A DNA stretch of 64,000 bases from Neobacillus mesonae (GCA_023715865.1 JAMBOW010000001.1:1364001-1428000), one strand, 5' to 3'. Shown: positions 28,380 through 38,386, counted from the first letter of the stretch. Notes: a model not told the origin generated them from the sequence alone. Program-made: numbers and translations.

Positions 28380-29939
28380 TTATGCCTGCTGTTTTATTTC
28401 TGTACTCTGCCCTTGCTGACGCTCCAGCAATATACTGTTCACTCCATTTAAATAGGCAACTGCACTTGCTTTAATGATATCGGTATCCATTGCACGGCCG
28501 GTATACAGCTTGCCGCCATACTCTAATTGCAGACTCACCCTGCCTATTGCTTGCTCCCCTCTTGAAATACTATTGATCTTGTAATGGGACAGAATAACTT
28601 CCAGTCCGGTTATTGTTTTGATGACATGATACAGTGCCTCAATGGGCCCGTTTCCAACAGCACTTCCTCTTTGCAAGTCTCCACCTTTTCTCAGTTCTAC
28701 ACTTGCTGTCGGGTATTTTTCATTAGTGATTACTTGGAAGGACACCAGATCATATAAATCATATATTTCTTCAGATCTACCGGTATGTTCGGTTAGCAAA
28801 CGAAAAATATCATGATCGTATACTTCTTTCTTAGCATCCGCCATGGAGATAAATTTTCCGAACAGCTCTTCGAATTGATCCTCCTGGTTCATCTTAAATC
28901 CAAAACGCTCCAATGCATTTCTAAAGGCATGCCGACCAGATCTTGCTGTCAGGATGAGCTCCGTACTGTCGCCACCTATTTCTTGAGGAGACATGATCTC
29001 ATATACTTGTTTGCTCTTCAGCAATCCATCCTGATGAATACCTGATGAATGGGCAAAGGCGTTCTCCCCCGTAATTGCTTTGTTGACCTGAACATCTAGC
29101 CCCGTTAAATGCGTTAACAGACGCGAAGTCTTTAGCAGCTCGTCGGTTTTAATATTTGTTGTGCATCCATAATAGTTCTCCCTCACTTTAAGTCCCATTA
29201 CGACCTCCTCCAGAGAAGTGTTCCCTGCCCTTTCTCCGAGGCCATTGATTGTACATTCCACTTTTTGAGCACCATTTTTGATAGCACTGAGTGTATTCGC
29301 AGTAGCCAGACCTAAGTCATTATGGCAATGAACACTCAGCAGAACTTTATCGTCCAAGTTTTTCAAACGATAGTTAATTTTTTGTATAAGCTCTCCAAAT
29401 TCCTCAGGAACTGCGTAACCTACCGTATCCGGTATGTTGATTATCGTAGCACCTGCCTTGACCACTGCTTCAATCGTTCTCCACAGATATTCAAAATCGG
29501 ATCTTGAAGCATCCTCTGTAGAATATTGGACGTGCGGGAGCAGAGACTTGGCGTATTTGACCGCGTCCACTCCCATTTGGAGTACGGCATCCTGTGAGCG
29601 TCCAAATTTCTTTTCCACATGTATGTTAGATGTCCCGAGAACAATATGAATAAAAGGATTCTGGGCCAATTTAATGCTTTCATAGACAGCATCAATATCA
29701 TTTTTCACGGCTCTGGCAAGTGCAGTAATCGATACATCACCTCCTGCATGACTCGCGATTTCCTTGACCGCTTCAAAATCACCAAGTGAGGATGCAGGAA
29801 AGCCAGCCTCAATCATATCAACTTTCAATCGGCTTAACTGTTGAGCAAATTCGATCTTCTGAACGGTATTTAATTTGGCTCCTGGCACTTGTTCTCCATC
29901 TCTCAGGGTAGTATCCAGCACGATTACTCTACTATTCAT
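28380..29939 (-). CDS. leuA: 2-isopropylmalate synthase
   Basis: 519 residues. The HMGL-like barrel has the catalytic TTLRDGEQ motif and metal-binding HCHNDLG, GLGERAGN follows, and the C-terminal LeuA dimerisation/leucine-feedback domain spans about residues 365-505. It condenses acetyl-CoA with 2-ketoisovalerate, the first committed step to leucine. The gene stands alone rather than in an ilv-leu operon and is preceded by a leucine T-box. Its length fits leuA; citramalate synthase is less likely given the leucine T-box. Confidence 0.93.
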   Translation of the reverse strand: MNSRVIVLDTTLRDGEQVPGAKLNTVQKIEFAQQLSRLKVDMIEAGFPASSLGDFEAVKEIASHAGGDVSITALARAVKNDIDAVYESIKLAQNPFIHIVLGTSNIHVEKKFGRSQDAVLQMGVDAVKYAKSLLPHVQYSTEDASRSDFEYLWRTIEAVVKAGATIINIPDTVGYAVPEEFGELIQKINYRLKNLDDKVLLSVHCHNDLGLATANTLSAIKNGAQKVECTINGLGERAGNTSLEEVVMGLKVRENYYGCTTNIKTDELLKTSRLLTHLTGLDVQVNKAITGENAFAHSSGIHQDGLLKSKQVYEIMSPQEIGGDSTELILTARSGRHAFRNALERFGFKMNQEDQFEELFGKFISMADAKKEVYDHDIFRLLTEHTGRSEEIYDLYDLVSFQVITNEKYPTASVELRKGGDLQRGSAVGNGPIEALYHVIKTITGLEVILSHYKINSISRGEQAIGRVSLQLEYGGKLYTGRAMDTDIIKASAVAYLNGVNSILLERQQGQSTEIKQQA

Positions 29940-29984
29940 AATTAAATTTCCTCCCTTGCCTTTTTATAATCTATATAAAGCGAG

Positions 29985-30011
29985 GTTGACTAAACCCGGA
30001 ATTTAGTCAAC
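29985..30011. promoter_or_regulatory. Perfect inverted repeat between T-box terminator and leuA
   Basis: GTTGACTAAA-N7-TTTAGTCAAC, placed directly after the T-box terminator T run and about 45 bases before the leuA ATG. It may be a second RNA hairpin or a protein operator. Confidence 0.5.
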
Positions 30012-30240
30012 AAAAAAACCCCCGTCTCTGTTATAGAGACGAGGGATTAGCTCGCGGTACCACTCTAATTCCTTCCATACATATGAAAAGATCTTCTTCG
30101 ATGGCCATCACCATCTATCCCTGTAACGGTGGAACTCCGGCACGCCCTACTTATCAGGCCTGCTGTTCATAGACGAGTTCAAAGTGATCCCTGCTACCGC
30201 TTCGCACCATCCAACGGCTCTCTGAAAGAGTTCCTCACTT
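30011..30240 (-). ncRNA. T-box leader RNA (leucine specificity)
   Basis: On the minus strand: stem I with the AG-bulge-like run AGAGAGCCGTTGGATGGTGCGAAGC (positions about 30223-30199), a specifier region TGAACTCGTC with CTC (Leu) at about 30177-30175, the invariant T-box GAGTGGTACCGCG near 30066-30054, and a terminator (stem CCCTCGTCTCT/AGAGACGGGGG then seven T). Uncharged tRNA-Leu should stabilise the antiterminator and switch leuA on. Confidence 0.93.
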
Positions 30241-30344
30241 CTACTATTTCTAATCAACACATTTGAATATGTAATTGGTTACCAAAGATTATAAATTCGC
30301 TCAATTCTTTTGTCAATATAAGGAATCTAAGAACAACAGTTGAA

Positions 30345-30956
30345 TCATTTTACATTGAGATGAGCCACTGATGCAAAGTCCCGAATTTGAAATCTTCTGT
30401 CTTCGTCGTATTCCAGCTTGGTTATAGAGCATTCAGGAATTAAAGCGCTCTGAACAGCGATAAAATTAGGATGCCAGTGTCTAAGCTCATCTTCAGGGAT
30501 GGTATTTACCAGAAAGTCTGTAATTAACCCACCATGTGTAACAACGACGATATTGCTGTTTCTTTCTGATTTCTCTTCGTGTTCAGTTAGCACATTAAGC
30601 AGACGTTCACCTGCTTGTTTGGCCGAATCACCCACCGGTGGAATAAAATCACGATATTGCGTGCACTGCTCCCACATCATCACAAATTGATCAAAGGTTT
30701 GTCCCGGAAGATCTCCCCAATTGGCACGCTCTCTAAGCCGTTCATCCACTATTACTGGTATAGTTGATTGTGATGAAATGTATTCTGCTGTTAATTTTGC
30801 TCTCTTTAGCGGACTAGTCAATATATTAGATATTCTCAATCCACTAAAGTATCTTGCAGTTAATCGGGCTTCATTCACGCCTTCAGCAGTTATGGAGACA
30901 TCCCCCATTGCCTTTTCCTTTTTCGCATGCCTGACGAGAAAAAAATGTGTTGTCAT
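30345..30956 (-). CDS. Histidine phosphatase family protein
   Basis: 203 residues of the phosphoglycerate mutase-like phosphatase superfamily. The catalytic histidine is in LVRHAKK (variant of the usual RHG), with the second His in VVTHGG and an ERANWGD-type acid segment. AGGAGG precedes the ATG. It should dephosphorylate a small phosphorylated metabolite through a phospho-histidine intermediate; the substrate is not predictable. Confidence 0.88.
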   Translation of the reverse strand: MTTHFFLVRHAKKEKAMGDVSITAEGVNEARLTARYFSGLRISNILTSPLKRAKLTAEYISSQSTIPVIVDERLRERANWGDLPGQTFDQFVMMWEQCTQYRDFIPPVGDSAKQAGERLLNVLTEHEEKSERNSNIVVVTHGGLITDFLVNTIPEDELRHWHPNFIAVQSALIPECSITKLEYDEDRRFQIRDFASVAHLNVK

Positions 30957-31062
30957 TTCGTCCTCCTATTATACATATTTTATGATTATATAATTTGATG
31001 TATATCTAATTATAAAATACAGCTGAACTTCTGATCCACAGCATACGCTAAAATAGCGCAAT

Positions 31063-31093
31063 AAAAAAGAGTCCATCTTTTGAAGATGAACTC
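31063..31093 (-). terminator. Intrinsic terminator after MATE gene
   Basis: GAGTTCATCTT/AGATGGACTC stem followed on the minus strand by a six-T run, adjacent to the MATE stop. Confidence 0.85.
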
Positions 31094-31103
31094 CCATTTA
31101 TTA

Positions 31104-32489
31104 TTAAGTAGCAGGCACTGTTTCCAGCGGCTGGGTCGGTATTGAATCTGTGCTGTGTATCTCAGCCTTTTTCAAATACTTCTGTCTCTTCCATCTTACA
31201 TAGGAGAGTACTCCTCTTAAATATTCATCCGCGATCATACAGGAATAAATACCGATCAACCCCCATCCCATTTGAATACCGAGCACGTAGGACAAACCGG
31301 TAGCTACAATCCACATCGAACCAAGCGAAATATACATCGTAAATCTTGTGTCTCCGATTGCGTTAAGCGAATTGCCCAGCGCCATGTTCAGCATTTTACC
31401 CGGTTGAAGAATCAAATTCATGCCCAGGAGTGATGCACCAATTGCGATAATGGTCTGATCATCCGTAAATATGCCAAGCAGCTGTCTGCCGAAAATGAAT
31501 AAAATAAAAGCATTGACTACAACGTATATGGCTCCTACCCCAAGTGCTCGATAGGCGCTTCTGTAAGCTTCTTTTATTCTTCCTGCCCCGAACAAATGGG
31601 CAATTTGTATTTGAGCTGCCATCGCTATGGACGAACCAAGCAAGAAACAGAAGGACTCCAGCGTGTTCATGTAAGTCCTGGCAGCAAGCTCTGCTGAGCC
31701 TAAGGTTGCAATAAAAGAGTACAGTATGAGCTGTGTGAATACCCAGCACGAGGAATTCACCCCAAGTGGCCAGCCGATCTTCATAATTTCTCCAAACAAT
31801 GGTTTGTTGAATAATCGGAACTCTTTCCACTGTATTTTATATTCAAAAGAACGAAGGAACATATACAAGAGCAATATAACGGCTAGCAGCCGGCTGGCTA
31901 CAGTCGAAATAGCCACACCCGTCAACCCCCACTGTGGAAACCCGAAAGCACCAAAAATAAAACCATAGTTAAAGAAGACGTGGATTATATTCATTCCAAT
32001 TGCTACATACATTGGTCCTTTGGTATTCCCCGTATTACGGATAACCGTGCTCATGGTAGCCATCATCGCTACAAGCACCATCCCGCCGCCAACAATGGAA
32101 ATGTAGATTCCTGCAAGCGGAAGTAAACCCTCTGGAAGCTGCAATAATGTAGAAATTTGCTCTGGAAAAATAATAAGAATAATGCTGCAAACGATTCCTA
32201 TGAGCGTAGTTACACTAAATGCCATAATCCCGATCATACGTGCATCATGCTTCTTGCTTGATCCCAGCTTCTGTGCAATGAGTATGCCCGCTCCGCTTGC
32301 GATTGTAGTAAACAGAACAGTCATCGCTTGGAAGAGTTGGTTTGAGAAGCCTACCACCGCAACTGCATCATCTGAAATCCGGCTCACCATAAGTGTATCT
32401 ACCGCTCCCAACAGAAATTGCAGGAACAGCTCAATAAATATGGGCCATGCCAGTACCCATAATGTAAATTTTTTGTAATCCTTATCCAA
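31104..32489 (-). CDS. MATE family efflux transporter
   Basis: About 461 residues with twelve predicted membrane helices in two homologous halves, as in Na+/H+-coupled multidrug MATE pumps (DinF/NorM type). A TTG at 32489 with GGAGG eight bases upstream is preferred over the upstream GTG 32504, which overlaps that ribosome site. Divergent from an AraC regulator that may control it. Substrates unknown. Confidence 0.9.
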   Translation of the reverse strand: MDKDYKKFTLWVLAWPIFIELFLQFLLGAVDTLMVSRISDDAVAVVGFSNQLFQAMTVLFTTIASGAGILIAQKLGSSKKHDARMIGIMAFSVTTLIGIVCSIILIIFPEQISTLLQLPEGLLPLAGIYISIVGGGMVLVAMMATMSTVIRNTGNTKGPMYVAIGMNIIHVFFNYGFIFGAFGFPQWGLTGVAISTVASRLLAVILLLYMFLRSFEYKIQWKEFRLFNKPLFGEIMKIGWPLGVNSSCWVFTQLILYSFIATLGSAELAARTYMNTLESFCFLLGSSIAMAAQIQIAHLFGAGRIKEAYRSAYRALGVGAIYVVVNAFILFIFGRQLLGIFTDDQTIIAIGASLLGMNLILQPGKMLNMALGNSLNAIGDTRFTMYISLGSMWIVATGLSYVLGIQMGWGLIGIYSCMIADEYLRGVLSYVRWKRQKYLKKAEIHSTDSIPTQPLETVPAT

Positions 32490-32645
32490 TATTCCAACCT
32501 CCACCTAAAAACTAAGCGTTCTTCCTAAAAAACCTATTGTATCGCTTCAACATTTTCAAATTATAGATGGTATACTGAATGGATAATATCATTTTATGAA
32601 CTCAAACTTATAAATTTCAAACCTCACATATGAAAGGGCTTTATC

Positions 32646-33512
32646 ATGACCATTCTTCATTTTTCTGTTCCGCCGCTGCCTGAATACATTATCAGCGGGA
32701 TCTGTAATGCACCCATTGCAGGCAAGCACCCAAATCGGAAAAATATCGGCATCTTTGATCTTCTTGTCGTAACTTCCGGACAGCTTGACGTCATTGAAAA
32801 TGGTAAAGACTACGAAATTAAATCCGGCATGTATTTAATATTGAGGCCGGATGCCCATCATTATGGGAGCCGGGAATGTTCAAATGATACGTCATATTAT
32901 TGGCTGCATTTTCAGATTTCAGGAGGCTGGAGCACTGACCCTTCATTATTAGAGAAAGCAAGTAATGATTCTTCTGAGCTGCAGCTTATGGTACCTACCT
33001 ATTTCACCTTGAATATCCCTCAGTTCGGCACACTTCCTAATATGGACAAGGCCGAAGAGCTTCTGCGTACCTTATCAGGTCTCGTGCAGCATGGTAACAT
33101 TCAATCTCTATGGAAACAGCAGCTTGTATTTCAGGAGCTTATAGAGCAATTAGCAGCCACACTTGAACCTCCCGTTTCCTCCCCAGCATCTGCTTGTGCA
33201 AAGAAGGCTGCCGCTTATTTACGCAGGCATTATCGTGAGGAATTTAAAGCGCAGACCATGGGGGAACAAATCAATTTTCACCCTGTGTATATAGCAAGAT
33301 GCATGCAGAAAGAATTCAACTGCTCACCAGTAGAGTATCTGCTTCATTACAGAATCGAGCAGGCAAAGCTATTACTGCTTCAAACAGACCTCACCATAAG
33401 CCGGGTTGCAGAGGAAGTAGGCTTCAATCAGGCAGCTTATTTCACCTCCTGCTTCACAAAACAAGAAGGCGTTTCGCCACGTCAATTTCGTAAACGTCTA
33501 TTTATGGATTAA
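32646..33512 (+). CDS. AraC family transcriptional regulator
   Basis: 288 residues: an N-terminal cupin-like sensor region (LRPDAHHYGSREC) and a C-terminal pair of helix-turn-helices (RHYREEFKAQTMGEQINF, ISRVAEEVGFNQAAYFTSCFTKQ, then GVSPRQFRK). These sensors usually bind sugars or related small molecules. GAAAGGG precedes the ATG. Transcribed divergently from the MATE pump across about 155 bases. Confidence 0.92.
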   Translation: MTILHFSVPPLPEYIISGICNAPIAGKHPNRKNIGIFDLLVVTSGQLDVIENGKDYEIKSGMYLILRPDAHHYGSRECSNDTSYYWLHFQISGGWSTDPSLLEKASNDSSELQLMVPTYFTLNIPQFGTLPNMDKAEELLRTLSGLVQHGNIQSLWKQQLVFQELIEQLAATLEPPVSSPASACAKKAAAYLRRHYREEFKAQTMGEQINFHPVYIARCMQKEFNCSPVEYLLHYRIEQAKLLLLQTDLTISRVAEEVGFNQAAYFTSCFTKQEGVSPRQFRKRLFMD

Positions 33513-33522
33513 AATGAGAAAA

Positions 33523-33549
33523 GTCCGACACGATGAATCAGTGTCGGAC
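33523..33549. terminator. Bidirectional terminator
   Basis: GTCCGACAC/GTGTCGGAC stem with A-rich left and T-rich right flanks between two converging genes. Confidence 0.8.
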
Positions 33550-33563
33550 CTTTCGCCATGCTG

Positions 33564-34451
33564 TTACTCTTGTTCCAGCTCAATCGTGTTCAAGGAAGCG
33601 TAAGCGTGAGGTATAAATCCTTCTGTCGGTTCTCCCTGCGGTATGGTGATCTGATAGATAAACCATGTGCTGTCCATATCCTTGACAATATATTCATAAG
33701 CAGTGCTTGTGGCTTCATCCCTGACTTTAAGAGATAGGCCGGACTCCGATATACCCTCACTTTCGAATTCCTCCACATCTCCATACGGTGAAAGATTGGT
33801 TATTCCTTCTTCTCTCAGTACCTCCAGATCAGTATCTCCTGCTTTTTGAGAAATCTTCACCTCATATGCGGGATCAACGTCCATAGAAAGCACACCAGTC
33901 TCTGGGTTAAATGTAAAAATATCAAAGACATAAAGTGAATATCCATCCTGCGCATGTACGAGTTCGGCTTCTTTCTTTTCTGTCATTCCTTCAAGCTGCA
34001 ATTCGATTTCTGATACAGCCGGACGTTCTCCTGCGGGGTCTGATGATTCCGCGCCTTCCGGCGGTTCGCTGCCCCCAGTACTCCCTGTACTGGATTCTAC
34101 TTCCGTAATCTCGATCAGTACAAGCTGTTTTAACGTGTCTTCACCATCAATCGGCTGCTCCTCATATTTAAAAGTAAGCACTGCGTTTTCTTCAATGTCA
34201 GCAACTGCATCCTGCATGTCCTCACCTAACTGAAAAGCAGTTGGCTCTCCATCGATCACAATCTCAACCGTATGTGAATCAGCAAGTCCTGTAAAGGTTC
34301 CGGTCGCCTCCTTCACAACTGCCTCAGGCTCGCTCGGTTCTACTATTCCATGATCCGTGCCTGGTTCTGGAGAAGGGGCGGTCTCATTATTTTGACCGCA
34401 GCCTGCAATCGTCAAAGTAAGCAGCAATATCAGCAATATTCGAATTTTCAT
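33564..34451 (-). CDS. Lipoprotein of unknown function
   Basis: About 295 residues. A lipoprotein signal with lipobox TIAGC is followed by an acidic Pro/Glu-rich linker, a small beta domain around GLADSHTVEIVIDGE, a Gly/Ser/Glu-rich spacer, and a C-terminal domain. AGGAGG lies 8 bases before ATG 34451; an ATG three bases earlier is also possible. It should be tethered to the outer face of the cytoplasmic membrane. Divergent from the germinant receptor operon; no family recognised. Confidence 0.8.
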   Translation of the reverse strand: MKIRILLILLLTLTIAGCGQNNETAPSPEPGTDHGIVEPSEPEAVVKEATGTFTGLADSHTVEIVIDGEPTAFQLGEDMQDAVADIEENAVLTFKYEEQPIDGEDTLKQLVLIEITEVESSTGSTGGSEPPEGAESSDPAGERPAVSEIELQLEGMTEKKEAELVHAQDGYSLYVFDIFTFNPETGVLSMDVDPAYEVKISQKAGDTDLEVLREEGITNLSPYGDVEEFESEGISESGLSLKVRDEATSTAYEYIVKDMDSTWFIYQITIPQGEPTEGFIPHAYASLNTIELEQE

Positions 34452-34615
34452 CATCAGCACCTCCTAAAATGTTAAACGTAAAAGCATAACTGAAAGTTGC
34501 CTCTATTCTAGTTTTTGGTTCTTTTATCCTGTACTGTTCTTTATCACCTCTGCATACAATTTCCTTCTTTTTGGACAAATTAAACACATCCATTTTAGTA
34601 AAAGAGTGTGATGAG

Positions 34616-35728
34616 ATGTCAGCGAACAATGGCAGTTTAAATATAATCCAAATATTTATGATGCTGGCTTTAATGAACGGCTTGGTCAACCATGTCGTTA
34701 TTAATCCTATGCTACTCGACGCATCAGGAAGAGATGCCCCTGTTGCAGTCATCGCAACCGGTGTACTCTTCCTCCTATGGATCCCTCTAATTGGCTGGTT
34801 AATGAAGAGATCAAGTCAGCAAAAGTGGATGAGTTGGATATCTGACCAAACCCATCCCATCTTGGCATGGGTACTCATAATTCCAATGCTCCTCATCCTG
34901 TACTTTATCGGCGGAACAACGGTTATTCACACCATCAAGTGGAATTTGTCAAACTATCTGCCGACCAGCTCCGATTTTGTGCTGGTTTTAATTCTCGTCT
35001 TGTTATGTTCGATACTCGTACTGTGGGGAATAAACGTTATTGCAATAACTTCGGGTATATTACTTCCACTTGTCAGCGGGCTGGGGATATTTGTTGCTGC
35101 ATCCAATACGTCAATGAAGGATTATCATTTGTTACAGCCTTTACTTGAATATGGATTATCACCCGTTGCAGAAGGGATGCTGTACGCCGGAGGAGGCTTC
35201 GTGGAATTTATCGTCATCCTCTTACTTCAGCATCATTTAAACCATAAAGTGCGTTTGTGGCAGCTATATGCTTTTGGATTATTCACAATCATGATTACAC
35301 TTGGACCTATCATTGGTGCCATAACAGAATTTGGGCCCGTTGAAGCTTCTAAGCAGATGGCCTCTCCCTTTGAGCAATGGCGGCTTGTGAGAATAGGACA
35401 ATACATAGATCATCTCGACTTTTTGTCTATATTTCAATGGTTATCCGGAGCCTGTATTAGAGTAAGCTTACCTGTCTATATTCTTTGCGAAGTGATTCCT
35501 TTTAAGAAGAAGTCTGCTCGCAATTGGTTCATTGTTGCTGTCATGAGCACCTATGGAGCAGGAGCGTTATTTCCGCTCAATGAATATTCCTTCTATTTAT
35601 GGATGTTCTACAACTTTGTTCCACTGAGCTTAATAACCTTGTTATCCTTGTCTATCTTGTGGGCATTTATCTCCATGATCAACAAACGGAAAAGAGGAAA
35701 GAACCATGTTAAACCAGCAGTTGAATAG
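34616..35728 (+). CDS. GerAB/GerKB family germinant receptor B subunit
   Basis: About 370 residues with roughly ten membrane helices of the APC-superfamily type that forms the germinant-binding subunit of spore receptors. ATG 34616 is preferred; a TTG at 34571 extends the frame but lacks a ribosome site, and the site before 34616 is itself weak. It is first in a B-A-C operon and overlaps the next gene by 23 bases. Amino acids, sugars or nucleosides are typical ligands; which one is unknown. Confidence 0.92.
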   Translation: MSANNGSLNIIQIFMMLALMNGLVNHVVINPMLLDASGRDAPVAVIATGVLFLLWIPLIGWLMKRSSQQKWMSWISDQTHPILAWVLIIPMLLILYFIGGTTVIHTIKWNLSNYLPTSSDFVLVLILVLLCSILVLWGINVIAITSGILLPLVSGLGIFVAASNTSMKDYHLLQPLLEYGLSPVAEGMLYAGGGFVEFIVILLLQHHLNHKVRLWQLYAFGLFTIMITLGPIIGAITEFGPVEASKQMASPFEQWRLVRIGQYIDHLDFLSIFQWLSGACIRVSLPVYILCEVIPFKKKSARNWFIVAVMSTYGAGALFPLNEYSFYLWMFYNFVPLSLITLLSLSILWAFISMINKRKRGKNHVKPAVE

Positions 35729-37178
35729 CATCGCAGATCCCGAATTTTTAAAGAAAAGGTATGAAGGTTCTGCAGATGTAGCCGTTCAAGTGTGCAACAT
35801 TAGTGAGGATAACCGCTCCTTAATCATCCTTATCTATACGATCGGACTCTGCGACTCTGAGCGAATCTACAGAAACGTTTTGCCAAAGCTTGATCAATAT
35901 TATAAGAAGTTTAATTCATTTGAGCTTTCAGACGAACGACTAGCGGCTTCATTCCCTGTTACCTCACTGCAGAAGGAGCCAAGCCTGGATGAATTAGATG
36001 ATATTATTTTTAAAGGAGATCTTCTCCTTATATTTCCTTTCGATAAATTATTCTTACAAATTGCTCTCGCAAACACGCCCAAACGATCACCTATCGATTC
36101 TAACACCGAAATTTCTGTCATCGGACCGCGTGACTGTTTTATCGAAGACATGGTCACAAACATCGCTCTTATTCGTAAAAGAATGCGTACACAATCTTTG
36201 CGTGTAGAGTCATACACACTAGGCAGACGCACCAAGACTGAAGTTGCATTACTTTACCTTGAGGACGTATTAAACCCCAAAATCTTAAAAGAAATACAGA
36301 CAGGTCTCAAAAAAATAGATACAGATGCTATCTATTCTCTGAACCAGATCGAAAGCTTTCTGACCAACTCTAAATTTAAGCTGCTGCCCTTGATGGATTA
36401 TACCGGAAGACCCGATTATTGCGTCAGTTCCCTGCTTGCCGGCCGATTTATTCTTATTGTGGACGGTAATCCCATGGTACTGGTTGCACCTGCAGGTATT
36501 AGCTTATTATTAAAATCGCCGGAAGACGTCCATTTCAACTATTCCTATGTCACATTTGTGCGACTCCTTCGAGGCCTATGTTTGTTCTTATCCATTTTTC
36601 TGCCTTCCATCTGGGTCGCTTTAATGGCCTTTCACCAGGACCAGATTCCATTTCGATTGCTGGCTACCGTATCTTTATCAAGAATTGGCATTCCTTTCTC
36701 GGCTCAAATTGAGATGTTCATTCTGCTTCTATTACTTGAAATTTTCAGGGAAGCAGGGGTTAGACTTCCGAGTGCCATCGGCGTAACCTTAACCTCTATT
36801 GGAGGCTTGATTATCGGAGATGCTTCTATCCGAGCAGGCTTAGTGTCCCCATCGATTGTTGTAATTGGAGCAATCACAGCGATAGCTGGTGTAACACTCA
36901 TTAACCAGACGATCAGCACTGTTTCAAGTTTTTTGCGATTTATCTTTTTTGCCTTCTCTTCCTTTTTGGGTATGTATGGCGTTATCTTGGGAATTGTCCT
37001 TTTTGTGGCCTACATGGCAAACCTGAAGTCTTTTGGAGTGAGCTATCTAGAACCCCTTTCCCCCCTTCACTTTAAAGAAGCATTGAGATCCGTATTCAGG
37101 CTGCCATGGGCCAATATGAGAAACAGACCTGCTAGTTTGCATCCTCAAGATCCAGATCGTGCAGGAGGTGCTGAATGA
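35706..37178 (+). CDS. GerAA/GerKA family germinant receptor A subunit
   Basis: 490 residues: an N-terminal soluble domain (about 1-290) ahead of several membrane helices (about 290-455). Family hallmarks include GRFILIVDGNP and PSAIGVTLTSIGGLIIGD. The A subunit is thought to act as the ion-releasing part of the germinant receptor in the inner spore membrane. AAAGAGGAAAG lies before the ATG. It overlaps the B gene by 23 bases and the C gene by 4 (ATGA), implying coupled translation. Confidence 0.93.
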   Translation: MLNQQLNSIADPEFLKKRYEGSADVAVQVCNISEDNRSLIILIYTIGLCDSERIYRNVLPKLDQYYKKFNSFELSDERLAASFPVTSLQKEPSLDELDDIIFKGDLLLIFPFDKLFLQIALANTPKRSPIDSNTEISVIGPRDCFIEDMVTNIALIRKRMRTQSLRVESYTLGRRTKTEVALLYLEDVLNPKILKEIQTGLKKIDTDAIYSLNQIESFLTNSKFKLLPLMDYTGRPDYCVSSLLAGRFILIVDGNPMVLVAPAGISLLLKSPEDVHFNYSYVTFVRLLRGLCLFLSIFLPSIWVALMAFHQDQIPFRLLATVSLSRIGIPFSAQIEMFILLLLLEIFREAGVRLPSAIGVTLTSIGGLIIGDASIRAGLVSPSIVVIGAITAIAGVTLINQTISTVSSFLRFIFFAFSSFLGMYGVILGIVLFVAYMANLKSFGVSYLEPLSPLHFKEALRSVFRLPWANMRNRPASLHPQDPDRAGGAE

Positions 37179-38320
37179 ACGTGCGAAGAATTGCAGCATT
37201 TATTTCGGTTTTCCTCCTGCTGCTCTGTCTAGGATGCGATGACTCGAAAGACATTCAGAACATGGCCTATGTAACAGGTGTCGGGATCGATTATGTCGAT
37301 GGCAAATATATAGCTTATGTCCAGGTGCTGAACTTTGCTAGTGTTGCCAAAACGGAAAATATGGAGCTCGGTAAGGAAGTGCCGATCTGGATTGGTGTGG
37401 GAGAAGGCGCTACAGTCACAGGAGCTCTAACCGATATGAACACAACTTCACAGCTGCGCATGTTCTGGGGACATCTTAAGGTCGTATTCCTTTCTGAGAA
37501 CCTGCTTAAAAAAGGCGTTACCGATATTTATAACGGATTAAATCGATACAGAGAGATTCGGTACAATCTGTTTGTTTTTGGTACTAAAGAGAAAATGATG
37601 GACATCCTGCAGGTTAAATCGTTGTTTAACTTATCTCCTTTGGAATCGATTGCTTACTCGGGTGCGCAGGTCAACACACAACGCTCTTTTATCCTTCCAG
37701 AAATCGGAAATCGATTTATCGCTGGTATCAATGAGCCCGGTAATCCGACGCCTCTGCCGTCAATTGCAATATCCCGCAAGAAGTGGTCGGAGAACGATAC
37801 CAAAATGCCGCTCTTCGATTTAACGGGGGCTTACTTTTTTGAGAAAGACAAGATGAAGAACTGGATGTCAGCCGAAGATCTAATTGGTGTTCAGTGGTCT
37901 CAAGAGAACCTCGATCGCACCATGATTCGTCTTCCGGAAAAAGATAACGCCGTTGCGGTACTCATGCTGTACCACCCTCAGTTTCATGTCAAACCTATTG
38001 TTCAAGGAGATGGAGCGGTCTTTGATCTTGTGATTAATGTGGATGGAGAACTAACTGAACTACTCGAAAACAGGCCTCTGCAGGAGATCGAGCAAATGGG
38101 CAGAGCCGCTGTCAAAGACGAAATTTTGTACACCTTCAACAAAGGACTTGAGAAGAAATGTGACCCTTTCAAGCTTAGTCAAGCGTTATATCGTACAAAT
38201 CCCGCCTTATTTCACAAGCTTAAGAAAAGTGAGAATTTCATAATAACTAAAGATTCAATTCGAAATATCCATGTTAAACTGAATCTAACCGGAACAGGCA
38301 AATATAAAGGCCGTATCTAA
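37175..38320 (+). CDS. Ger(x)C family germinant receptor lipoprotein
   Basis: 381 residues. Lipobox LLCLGC is followed by the Ger(x)C fold with the N-terminal family signature (VTGVGIDYVDGKYIAYVQ). The C subunit is a diacylglycerol-modified lipoprotein on the outer face of the inner spore membrane, required for receptor function. It completes the operon, and GCAGGAGGTG lies before the ATG inside the A gene. A perfect terminator follows. Confidence 0.93.
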   Translation: MNVRRIAAFISVFLLLLCLGCDDSKDIQNMAYVTGVGIDYVDGKYIAYVQVLNFASVAKTENMELGKEVPIWIGVGEGATVTGALTDMNTTSQLRMFWGHLKVVFLSENLLKKGVTDIYNGLNRYREIRYNLFVFGTKEKMMDILQVKSLFNLSPLESIAYSGAQVNTQRSFILPEIGNRFIAGINEPGNPTPLPSIAISRKKWSENDTKMPLFDLTGAYFFEKDKMKNWMSAEDLIGVQWSQENLDRTMIRLPEKDNAVAVLMLYHPQFHVKPIVQGDGAVFDLVINVDGELTELLENRPLQEIEQMGRAAVKDEILYTFNKGLEKKCDPFKLSQALYRTNPALFHKLKKSENFIITKDSIRNIHVKLNLTGTGKYKGRI

Positions 38321-38325
38321 AAATA

Positions 38326-38368
38326 AGAACAAGACATCTTTCGTATAAAAGAAAAGATGTCTTGTTCT
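38326..38368. terminator. Terminator between ger operon and MFS gene
   Basis: AGAACAAGACATCTT/AAGATGTCTTGTTCT, a perfect 15-bp stem between converging transcripts. Confidence 0.88.
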
Positions 38369-38386
38369 ATATGGCTGCTTTGGCGG

